A stretch of DNA of 64,000 nucleotides, from contig NZ_JALJYG010000001.1 in the NCBI RefSeq assembly GCF_024170505.1, positions 1-64,000 of the forward strand, read 5' to 3'. This stretch comes from Methanocalculus alkaliphilus (GTDB lineage: Archaea; Halobacteriota; Methanomicrobia; Methanomicrobiales; Methanocorpusculaceae). Below are positions 18,277 through 25,386 of the stretch, piece after piece (within the stretch, counting starts at the first letter, position 1; the number at the start of each line of letters is the position of its first letter). Made by a program: the position numbers and the translations under genes. Below the pieces are notes generated by a model that saw nothing but the letters and a program-made list of their open reading frames with translations, did no database searches and was not told the DNA's origin.

Positions 18277-18494
18277 GGCATGAGACGGCAATAGCTGGCG
18301 CCAACCCGCAGTTCCTCGAGCTTGAGGAACGACTCGACAAGATCGAGAAGAAGATAGAATTTGCAGACTCTGAGATTGCCCAGAGGGTGGGCAGGAAGAT
18401 CGGGCGTGACATCGGCATCCTCTATGGCCTCGTAGCAGGGGTTATTGTATTTATCATGTTGCTGATGATCCTTCCGAAAATTAGTATGCTCTAA
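17757..18494 (+). CDS. MtrA-MtrG fusion: second cobamide domain joined to subunit G
   Basis: A 245-residue protein in the place where mtrG is expected. Residues 1-174 are a nearly identical copy of the MtrA cobamide domain, with the ligand His85 kept. Then comes a GGGG hinge. Residues ~188-245 read like MtrG: a coiled region [20 protein letters not shown], the signature [13 protein letters not shown], and one membrane helix. No separate mtrG exists in the operon, so this gene must supply the MtrG function. The ATG at 17757 follows GAGGTG; an in-frame GTG at 17748 is part of that site. The upstream operon mate is mtrF, the downstream one mtrH. Confidence 0.93.
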   Translation: MAEKKSPASGWPIAQGDFHSGDANSCVAVVTVGSHLDEAGICASGAALCGSCKTENLGLEKIIANIISNPNIRFVLLCGTEVKGHLSGQSLEALHKGGVSGGKIVGAEGAIPFIENLDDAAIKRFQEQVEIVNIMETEDLGKVNAKISELAGKDPGAFAADPIVVEVKEAGGGGHETAIAGANPQFLELEERLDKIEKKIEFADSEIAQRVGRKIGRDIGILYGLVAGVIVFIMLLMILPKISML

Positions 18495-18511
18495 CGTGAG
18501 GTGTTCCAACT

Positions 18512-19534
18512 ATGTTCAGGTTTGAGAAAGAACAGACCGTTCTCGACTTTAACGGCATAAAAATCGGTGGACAGCCCGGCGAATACCCAAGGGTACTCGG
18601 TGCATCCATCTTTTATAATAAGCACGAGACCGTGCTCGATGATCACACTGGTAAGATCGACAAGCCAAAGGCAGAAGCGCTCTGGAACCGGTGTATGGAG
18701 CTGTACGATATCACAGGAAACCCGTACTTCATCCAGATCATCGCCGAATTTGGCGAGGCATTCGAAAGCTACTTCAGCTGGTTCGACAGTATCGACAACA
18801 AAACCCCGTTCCTGATGGACTCATCAGCACCGGGAGCACTTGCACATGCATGTGAATATGTAACCGAGGTCGGCCTTGCTGACCGTGCCATCTACAACTC
18901 GATCAACGGATCGATTCCGCAGGAGAACATCGATGTACTTGCTGCATCCGATGTGAACTCCGCGATCGTCCTTGCCTTCAACCCGGGCGACCCATCAGTC
19001 GTCGGCCGTGAGAAGGTTCTTGTCGAGGGTGGCGTTGCAGGACAGGCAAAAGGAATGCTTCAGATCGCAGAAGAGGCAGGTATCACCCGCCCGATCCTCG
19101 ATACTGCAGCAACCCCGCTCGGTCTTGGATCCGGCGGATCATTCCGTGAGATTCTTGCCTGTAAGGCGATCCATGGTCTCCCAACCGGTGGTGCATACCA
19201 CAACATGACCGTCTCATGGACCTGGCTGAAACGCTGGAGAAAGAATGTCCTTGCAGACCATTACAAAGGAAAAGATGTCCTCCTTGAACAGATGGCACAC
19301 CACCACTTTGGCGGGTTTGAGGGTATCAGGCAGACTGCATGGGCAGCCCCTGACATCGGATGTAACATCATGGCAATGACACTTGGTGCCGATCTAATTA
19401 TGTTTGGCCCAATCGAGAACTGCGAAGGGATGGCAACCACAGCCGCATTCACCGACATCGTCCTCGCAGAGGCATGCCGTGAACTTGGCGGAGATGTTCA
19501 GGATCCAAACCACCCCCTGAACAAACTCATCTAA
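18512..19534 (+). CDS. mtrH: tetrahydromethanopterin S-methyltransferase subunit H
   Basis: A 340-residue soluble subunit that transfers the methyl group from methyl-H4MPT to the corrinoid of MtrA. Family segments include FRFEKEQTVLDFNGIKIGGQ at the N-terminus, TPFLMDSSAPGAL and VAGQAKGMLQIAEEAGI. GTGAGGTG lies upstream of the ATG. Last gene of the mtr operon, followed by a T-run. Confidence 0.97.
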   Translation: MFRFEKEQTVLDFNGIKIGGQPGEYPRVLGASIFYNKHETVLDDHTGKIDKPKAEALWNRCMELYDITGNPYFIQIIAEFGEAFESYFSWFDSIDNKTPFLMDSSAPGALAHACEYVTEVGLADRAIYNSINGSIPQENIDVLAASDVNSAIVLAFNPGDPSVVGREKVLVEGGVAGQAKGMLQIAEEAGITRPILDTAATPLGLGSGGSFREILACKAIHGLPTGGAYHNMTVSWTWLKRWRKNVLADHYKGKDVLLEQMAHHHFGGFEGIRQTAWAAPDIGCNIMAMTLGADLIMFGPIENCEGMATTAAFTDIVLAEACRELGGDVQDPNHPLNKLI

Positions 19535-19548
19535 AATCTTTTTTTTAT
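19532..19548 (+). terminator. T-run after mtrH
   Basis: Eight T begin five bases after the mtrH stop, matching the T-runs after mcrA and mtd. Confidence 0.55.
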
Positions 19549-19594
19549 TCCATGCGTTTGTTTCAAGCCATGGAAAAACATATATATAATATTC

Positions 19595-19963
19595 CTAAGA
19601 ATACCGAACGAGTAGTTCGGTGCTCCTCAGGATATCCGATCCCTGTTTCCTGACCTCTTCAAGATACAGATTAAAGATCCGATCATCAGCCATGGTGAAC
19701 CGTGGTTTATGGAGATCGGCATGGAGCATAAGATCAAATGCCCGTGCCTCTGCTTCAGAGAGGCCAAGAGCCTTATATTCTCCCGTATGCGGAATATACA
19801 CAGGATTCTCTTCCTGAGGTGTGGAGAGGACAAGATCTGCAAGTGGAGTCCCGGGAATCGGCTCTGCGACACTCACAAAGACATCATCAAGGGCAAGTTC
19901 CTCGATGAGATCCTTTGTCATCTGGTAGTCATCAGCAGTTTCTCCGGGATAACCGAAAGCAAA
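19595..19963 (-). pseudogene. radical SAM / B12-binding-type protein, C-terminal remnant
   Basis: The minus-strand frame reads FAFGYPGETADDYQMTKDLI and then ELALDDVFVSVAEPIPGTPL, which is the end of a radical SAM barrel (FxFGxPGET motif) followed by its C-terminal tail. The CxxxCxxC cluster motif and the rest of the N-terminus are missing. The frame is cut at 19963 by the hairpin of an IS200/IS605-type end, which supplies an immediate TAG stop. About 108 residues could still be made from the ATG at 19921, but function is unlikely. Confidence 0.7.
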
Positions 19964-19999
19964 CTACCCCGCCCTGAAGGGAGGGGCTTCCTGCTGCAT
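19964..19999 (-). mobile_element. solo IS200/IS605-type end (omega-RNA scaffold-like hairpin)
   Basis: On the minus strand GCAGGAAGCCCCTCCCTTCA is followed by GGGCGGGGTAG, a near-perfect hairpin with the same GCAGGAAGCCC...GGGTAG frame as the element at 3219-3260. It directly abuts the truncated radical SAM gene, so the TAG marks the element boundary. No transposase or TnpB gene remains in the region. Confidence 0.55.
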
Positions 20000-20039
20000 A
20001 CCCCTTTTCATCGAAAATAAACAATCGGGTTGTTCGTAC

Positions 20040-20055
20040 GATCAAAACTTTTATG
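20040..20055 (+). promoter_or_regulatory. possible promoter of the DUF5320/NifX/MinD cluster
   Basis: GATCAAAACTTTTATGG resembles a BRE followed by a TATA element, about 55-60 nt before the first gene at 20104. A short inverted repeat (AACAATCGGGTTGTT) lies just upstream and could be an operator. Confidence 0.35.
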
Positions 20056-20103
20056 GCATTATGCGCATATGAGTACTTATTACCAGAAGAACAGGTGATA
20101 CAG

Positions 20104-20334
20104 ATGCCAGGATTAAATGGAAGAGGTCCCCTTGGAATGGGACCCATGACCGGACGGAGAATGGGACGCTGCGTCCCCCCGTCTTCAGATGCACAGAGTG
20201 CAGTACAGAGTGAACAGATCGTCTATGGCCTTGGAAGAGGCGGCCTGCCATGTGGATGTGGCAGAGGATTTGGCGGAGGAAGAATGCGGGGTCGGTTCGT
20301 TCAGATCAATACCCAAAATGAGGTGCAAGAGTGA
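20104..20334 (+). CDS. DUF5320-type small glycine/methionine-rich protein
   Basis: A 76-residue protein beginning MPGLNGRGPLGMGPMTGRRM, the signature of the DUF5320 family, whose function is unknown. It is rich in Gly and Arg, and a CGCGRG segment could bind metal. AGGTGAT precedes the ATG at 20104; the longer open frame from 20053 lacks a ribosome site. The stop overlaps the GTG start of the NifX-like gene. Members of this family commonly sit beside NifX-like and MinD-ferredoxin genes, as here. Confidence 0.8.
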   Translation: MPGLNGRGPLGMGPMTGRRMGRCVPPSSDAQSAVQSEQIVYGLGRGGLPCGCGRGFGGGRMRGRFVQINTQNEVQE

Positions 20335-21032
20335 AGATCGCAATAGCAATGGATGGTACACGGGTTTCGGCCCACTTTGGGCATTGTGAAAAGTATGCCA
20401 TATTCAATGCCAACGATGGTACGATCAGCAGGGGTGAGGATCTTGACAGCCCTGGCCATGAACCAGGGAAACTTCCACGCTTCCTTGCTGAACAGAATGT
20501 AGAGCTGATTATTGCCGGAGGAATGGGTCCCCGCGCCATCGATCTCTTCTGCCAGAATGGGATCGAGGTCATACTCGGTGCCTCAGGGGATGTTGATGCC
20601 GTAGCAGAGGCATATATCCGTGGCGATCTCACTACGGGTGAGAGTACCTGCCATCACGGACCTGAAGATGAATGCGGCCATGATGAGAAGGAGGGGTCAG
20701 TCATCTGCATCACAGCGCAGGCACCGGGTATGGATGCACCCTTCGAAGAGCGGTTCGGACGTGCTCCATACTTCATCTTCCTTGATCTGAAGACAGCAGG
20801 TGTTGATTCCGTAGCGAATCCTTTTGCTGATGCATCAGGTGGCGTCGGTCCACGAGCAGTTTCCCTTGTTGTGGAAAAAGGAGCGCAATATCTTCTCACC
20901 GGACAGATGGGGGGGAATGCAGCAGAGGCACTGGCGGCAAGCGGTGTGAAGGCATACTCCTACCGGGGTGGCGGTACCGTCACCGATGCAGTTAAGGCGT
21001 ACCTTGCAGGAAACCTGCCTTCATTATCCTGA
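20331..21032 (+). CDS. tandem NifX/NafY-like (dinitrogenase FeMo-cofactor biosynthesis domain) protein
   Basis: A 233-residue protein with two copies of the small NifX/NifB-C-terminal domain, at about residues 1-105 and 118-229. Each copy has the typical G-F-G-H/R-A pattern (VSAHFGHCEKYAIF; FEERFGRAPYFIFL) and a glycine-rich middle (IIAGGMGPRAI; GGVGPRAVSL). The linker is rich in His and Cys (CHHGPEDECGHDE) and may bind metal. It starts with GTG overlapping the previous stop. Such proteins bind iron-sulfur or FeMo-type clusters in nitrogenase systems; no nif structural genes are in the window, so a general cluster carrier is as likely. Confidence 0.85.
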   Translation: MKIAIAMDGTRVSAHFGHCEKYAIFNANDGTISRGEDLDSPGHEPGKLPRFLAEQNVELIIAGGMGPRAIDLFCQNGIEVILGASGDVDAVAEAYIRGDLTTGESTCHHGPEDECGHDEKEGSVICITAQAPGMDAPFEERFGRAPYFIFLDLKTAGVDSVANPFADASGGVGPRAVSLVVEKGAQYLLTGQMGGNAAEALAASGVKAYSYRGGGTVTDAVKAYLAGNLPSLS

Positions 21033-21044
21033 TTACCGAGCATT

Positions 21045-21896
21045 ATGAAGATAGTGATCGCAAGCGGAAAAGGGGGAACCGGCAAAAGCACAATCATTGC
21101 CAACCTCGCGTATGCACTCATGGAGACGAGGGATGTTGTCCTGGTGGATTGCGATGTGGAGGAACCAAACCTTCATCTCTTTTATCCGGCCCCCTCAAAC
21201 GACCTTCCCGTCACCGTTGCTGTTCCCGAAATTGATCTCACACGATGCACATTCTGTGGAGAATGTGGAGCATTCTGCCGCTATGGTGCATTAACCATCC
21301 TGAAGGATCGCCATCTCTTCCTTCCGGAGCTCTGCCATTCATGCGGCGGCTGCAGACTGGTCTGCCCGACTGGAGCCATTCATGATCTGAGACGAAAGAT
21401 AGGAATAATACAATGCAGGGCACCTGCGCCGATGCTCACCCTGATCACCGGCGTCCTGCAGGAAGGAGAGGTTATGGCCCCGCCTGTTATAAAGATGGCA
21501 AAGCGTCTTGCAGAAGGCCACCCTCTCATCCTGTATGATGCCTCACCAGGAATTGCATGTCCCGTCATTGAGACCCTTGACGGAGCCGACTTCTGCCTCT
21601 TTGTAACCGAATCAACGCCATTTGGACTGCATGATCTTATGCTGGCAGTGAGTGTTGCTGAGGAACTCGGCATTCCTGCCGGTGTTGTGATCAACCGAAG
21701 TGATGGAGAAGACGAAGAGATCACCCGCTTCTGTTCGGATCATTCCATCCCGATACTGATGACAATCCCATTTGACCGTCAGGTTGCGGCTGTCCAGAAT
21801 GCCGGGGGTCTTATCACACGGGATCTCCCTGAGTGGAAGCAGCGCTTTGCCAAGCTCTTTCAGAAGATTGTTTCATACCTGGAGGAGAAACAATGA
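21045..21896 (+). CDS. MinD/ParA-family ATPase with inserted ferredoxin domain (copy 1)
   Basis: A 283-residue P-loop ATPase. The deviant Walker A is GKGGTGKST (residues 8-16), with DCDVEEPNL after it. An inserted two-cluster ferredoxin carries Cys68-71-74-78 and Cys97-100-103-107. Related Mrp/NBP35 proteins carry FeS clusters, but no member of this ferredoxin-insert subfamily has, to my knowledge, a firmly proven role. The stop overlaps the ATG of a paralogue (ATGA), so both are probably made together and may form a heterodimer. Confidence 0.88.
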   Translation: MKIVIASGKGGTGKSTIIANLAYALMETRDVVLVDCDVEEPNLHLFYPAPSNDLPVTVAVPEIDLTRCTFCGECGAFCRYGALTILKDRHLFLPELCHSCGGCRLVCPTGAIHDLRRKIGIIQCRAPAPMLTLITGVLQEGEVMAPPVIKMAKRLAEGHPLILYDASPGIACPVIETLDGADFCLFVTESTPFGLHDLMLAVSVAEELGIPAGVVINRSDGEDEEITRFCSDHSIPILMTIPFDRQVAAVQNAGGLITRDLPEWKQRFAKLFQKIVSYLEEKQ

Positions 21897-22753
21897 TTCG
21901 GATCGCGGTCATCAGTGGCAAAGGAGGAACCGGCAAGACGATGGTTACCTCTGCCCTTGCAGATACGAATACCAGCCGCCAGATACTTGCGGATTGTGAT
22001 GTCGATGCGGCAAACCTTGAGCTGATGCTCTCAGCGAAAAAGCTCACAAAAGAGCCGTTTCATGGCCTTGATGTCGCACGAATAGATCCGGAAATCTGTG
22101 TTTCATGCGGTATATGCAGCAACAGTTGTGCATTTGATGCAATTATTATTGAGGAGGGACTTTTCTCCGTCTCTCCCATCCATTGTGAGGGATGCGGCCT
22201 CTGTGCACATCTCTGCCCAGAGGGTGCTGTTGTGATGCAACGTCGGATCTGCGGGGAGATCTATACCTCAACAACCGGGTGTGGGCCTCTTGTGCATGCC
22301 CGTCTCTTTCCCGGTTCGGGTACATCAGGCCTCCTCGTCCATGAAGTGAAGAAACGGGCGCTGACGATAGATCCATCAGCAGAGATGCTCCTCGTCGACG
22401 GGCCACCCGGGATAGGCTGCCCACTCATCTCCACGATCAGCGGGATGCATGCGGTACTCATTGTAACAGAACCGAGTGTCTCTGCACTCCATGACCTGAA
22501 ACGCGTGGTGACCGTCTGTCGCAGATTTGATCCTCGAATCCTTATCCTGATCAACCGGTTTGATCTGCTTGAGGAGATCACAAATGAGATAGAAGTCTAT
22601 GCTGCAGAAGAGGGGATCCCAATCGTTGGCAGGATTCCATTTGATCCAGCCGTTGTTCAGGCAGTAAGAAAAGGCATTCCCGTCACCCGAATGGATAGTC
22701 CTGCATCAAAAGCCTTATCTACGGTATGGGAGAGGATCAGATCAGAACTGTGA
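21893..22753 (+). CDS. MinD/ParA-family ATPase with inserted ferredoxin domain (copy 2)
   Basis: A 286-residue paralogue of the preceding gene. Walker A is GKGGTGKTM, and the inserted ferredoxin has Cys69-72-75-79 and Cys98-101-104-108. The serine or threonine after the Walker lysine is Thr15. The start is the ATG at 21893 overlapping the upstream stop; the longer frame from 21833 lies within the previous gene and is rejected. Paired copies of this type are common next to NifX-like genes. Confidence 0.88.
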   Translation: MIRIAVISGKGGTGKTMVTSALADTNTSRQILADCDVDAANLELMLSAKKLTKEPFHGLDVARIDPEICVSCGICSNSCAFDAIIIEEGLFSVSPIHCEGCGLCAHLCPEGAVVMQRRICGEIYTSTTGCGPLVHARLFPGSGTSGLLVHEVKKRALTIDPSAEMLLVDGPPGIGCPLISTISGMHAVLIVTEPSVSALHDLKRVVTVCRRFDPRILILINRFDLLEEITNEIEVYAAEEGIPIVGRIPFDPAVVQAVRKGIPVTRMDSPASKALSTVWERIRSEL

Positions 22754-22757
22754 TGTG

Positions 22758-23114
22758 ATGAACGAAGACGAGAGAGGGTACTGCCGGAAACGGAGGGGAA
22801 GGCCACGAGTCTGTCGCACGTTCAGCGATAGCAATGTCTACAGGTGCTATGCACCTGTATGCAATCAGGACAGAGCAGATGGTGATCCGATCACGATTCT
22901 TCCTGAAGAAATTGAGGTATTGCGACTTGTTGATCTCCTGGATTATAATCAGGAAGAGGCTGCCGGGATCATTGGAGTATCAAGAAAGACCCTCTGGCGC
23001 GACCTGCATGAGGCCAGACGTAAAGTTGCAGAGGCGCTCGTCTATGGCAGAATGATCCGTATATCCGGATGTATGCGAAGAGATGATAAGGACTGCCCCC
23101 GGAATAACCCCTGA
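22758..23114 (+). CDS. DUF134 (UPF0251) predicted DNA-binding protein
   Basis: A 118-residue protein with an RRGRPRVCR N-terminus and a sigma-70-region-4-like helix-turn-helix (LDYNQEEAAGIIGVSRKTLW), both typical of DUF134. Conserved cysteines lie in the N-terminal part (CRKRRGRP, CYAPVCN) and near the C-terminus, so it may sense a cluster or metal. It starts 4 nt after the MinD-ferredoxin pair and is the likely local regulator of the cluster. A GTG at 22755 is an alternative start. Confidence 0.85.
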   Translation: MNEDERGYCRKRRGRPRVCRTFSDSNVYRCYAPVCNQDRADGDPITILPEEIEVLRLVDLLDYNQEEAAGIIGVSRKTLWRDLHEARRKVAEALVYGRMIRISGCMRRDDKDCPRNNP

Positions 23115-23196
23115 TTATCTGATCGATCCTCCCGCGTTCATATCCACGTTCCTGATGAAGAGAGTATCTAATAACAGAGACAACCTATTCTGATCT

Positions 23197-25386
23197 ATGA
23201 GTCCTGCGGGTCAGATACGAGAGATTCAACAGGATCGCCTTGAAATGCTTGAGACGATCCGATCCCTTTCATCTGAGGATGGAAAAGAGTACTTCATCGA
23301 CACAATCATCCAGGCATTCTTCCTCAGGAGAATCGAGACAGACCCGGCATTCCGTTGGAGTATCTGCCTGACAATCGCTTCTGACGAAGAGGGATCAGCG
23401 CTGATCCGGAAGGCGATAGGAGCCCTCGTTTCAATGACCCCTGGAGAAGGCCGTTGGTTGACAGCGCATCCCACGACTGCATCAGATGATATCTGCACCC
23501 TCTTCTCTGAAGCCACCGGCAGATCCCCGCAGCACTGGCAGGCGGCAATGAGAGGAATACTCTATACGGAGATGGCGTACCCGACCGCTTTCATGACAGC
23601 CCCTCCGGAACGGCCTTCAATGGTGCACCCGATGGATCGGACGATCTTTGGTCTGGTGGCAAGTACTTCAGACCTCCTGAGCCGGCTGGATGAGGGGGAT
23701 GAAGAGGTGGTGGATCTCCTCAGAGAGACCATCACTGCGATCGCCTGCGACTGGTTCTGCAATCATACACGGGAAGAGGCCTTCACCATCCTCAACCGCC
23801 GGTATCCTGAGGGGGGGTGGAATTTGCTTCTCAGCCGCTGGTTTGCATTTGAGGAGTCCGCAGAGACCTGTATCAGGGCAGGCAGATACGCTGTTGCGAC
23901 CCATACAATCGGAGCCGCACGGGCAATCTATGACCAGGCCCTCATCCGGACAGATGATCCCGCACTACGACAGATCTGTTATCGTGAGCTGGGTCTCATC
24001 TCCCGGAATCTCGGAGATGCGGAGAGGGCCGCAGCAGAGTTTCAGACCGCACTTGAAAACGCCCATGCAGCAGAGGAAGCAGGATCTGTTCCTATCCGTG
24101 ACGAGCTCATCTATCTCTGCGAGGCAACCGACCGGCTCGGTCTCTCGGAGGAGGGGGATACATACTACCAGCGCATGATACGGATTGCAGAGAGCCTTGA
24201 TGGAGATGTACGAAGTCGGCTCCTCACCCGGATCGCCACCTCATGCCGCCGCTCACGGAGATTTGACCGCGAGTATATGATCCTCGAGGAGCTGATCACA
24301 GATCCCGATGTTGATGAGGCGATCATGACCCGGCTTGGTATCATGAATCGGGCGATGCGGGCCGATGGCACACTGGATACCGGGCGCCTCTCATCCCTTG
24401 AGGATAGCGCAGAAGGGGACTACACACTCATCCGTGGGATTCTTGCCTTTGGAGCCTTCCAGTTTGCCGACGCTGCCATTTGGTTTGGACGATCCACCAC
24501 TATCAGACCGACCCCGGATTCACGGCTCTGGTATGCACGCGCTGCATGGTACGGAGATGAAGCCCCTCTGAATGATGATCTCCTGAAAGGGGATCTCCTT
24601 GAGACCCGTATCATCCGAACATTATCAGAGACAAAGAATGTCCGGGAGGCGGCACGGCTCCTTCTTGAAGGAGATTATGGGGATGAGGCATACGATGGTC
24701 TCCTCATTCTTCTTGAAGCGATGAAGGATGAAGGACTGCCGGCATGGCGTACCGGGATGACGGATCTCATCGCCCATGCCCCGATTCAGCCTGGAAGAAA
24801 GACGACCCTGCTCTGGATCATCGGGAAGATCCTTGCCGAGTGCGGATCAAAAGAAGGGCTATCCATCTATCGCAAGGCTCTGAAGCTGACATCGGATAAA
24901 GATGCACGATCAAAGATCTTCTCTGATATCGGGTACTGGTATGAGACAGCGGGGGATTTCAGTCATGCCGCCGATGCATACCGCCAGGCAATCACACTAC
25001 ATCCGGCATTCCCCGGAGGCTGGTATGGGTATGCACGCGCCCTTGCAAAAAAGGGGGAGTATGATGCTGCTGAGGACGCAATCAATGAAGCGATCCGGCA
25101 CGCACCAGGGAGAGGTGACCTCCATCTCTTTTACGATCTGCTCACCAGGCGAAAGGAGGCAGATCATCTCCCACCGGATCTGAGAGAACGGATCGATGAG
25201 ATCGACCACCAGCTCTTTCTCCAGGGCCAGATGGTTCCACAATCCCTCCTGAGGAGATATGCAGATATAGTGGGGAGATCTGAGATAGCCAGAGATGAAC
25301 TCCTGCCGGAGATGGTACCTCTCCATGAAGCCCTTGATATCCGGAGCCGCATACTCATGGCATCAGGCAGTGAGGAGGGTGATTGA
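23197..25386 (+). CDS. large tetratricopeptide-repeat protein
   Basis: A 729-residue protein without signal peptide or membrane helix, rich in TPR-like helical pairs. The clearest are around residues 240-340 (LIRTDDPALRQICYRELGLI and the following AERAAAEFQTALENAHAAEE) and 560-640 (GDFSHAADAYRQAITLHPAF). The function is unknown; such proteins act as scaffolds. Its stop codon overlaps the likely TTG start of the receptor-like gene, so the two are translationally coupled and probably work together. Confidence 0.75.
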   Translation: MSPAGQIREIQQDRLEMLETIRSLSSEDGKEYFIDTIIQAFFLRRIETDPAFRWSICLTIASDEEGSALIRKAIGALVSMTPGEGRWLTAHPTTASDDICTLFSEATGRSPQHWQAAMRGILYTEMAYPTAFMTAPPERPSMVHPMDRTIFGLVASTSDLLSRLDEGDEEVVDLLRETITAIACDWFCNHTREEAFTILNRRYPEGGWNLLLSRWFAFEESAETCIRAGRYAVATHTIGAARAIYDQALIRTDDPALRQICYRELGLISRNLGDAERAAAEFQTALENAHAAEEAGSVPIRDELIYLCEATDRLGLSEEGDTYYQRMIRIAESLDGDVRSRLLTRIATSCRRSRRFDREYMILEELITDPDVDEAIMTRLGIMNRAMRADGTLDTGRLSSLEDSAEGDYTLIRGILAFGAFQFADAAIWFGRSTTIRPTPDSRLWYARAAWYGDEAPLNDDLLKGDLLETRIIRTLSETKNVREAARLLLEGDYGDEAYDGLLILLEAMKDEGLPAWRTGMTDLIAHAPIQPGRKTTLLWIIGKILAECGSKEGLSIYRKALKLTSDKDARSKIFSDIGYWYETAGDFSHAADAYRQAITLHPAFPGGWYGYARALAKKGEYDAAEDAINEAIRHAPGRGDLHLFYDLLTRRKEADHLPPDLRERIDEIDHQLFLQGQMVPQSLLRRYADIVGRSEIARDELLPEMVPLHEALDIRSRILMASGSEEGD

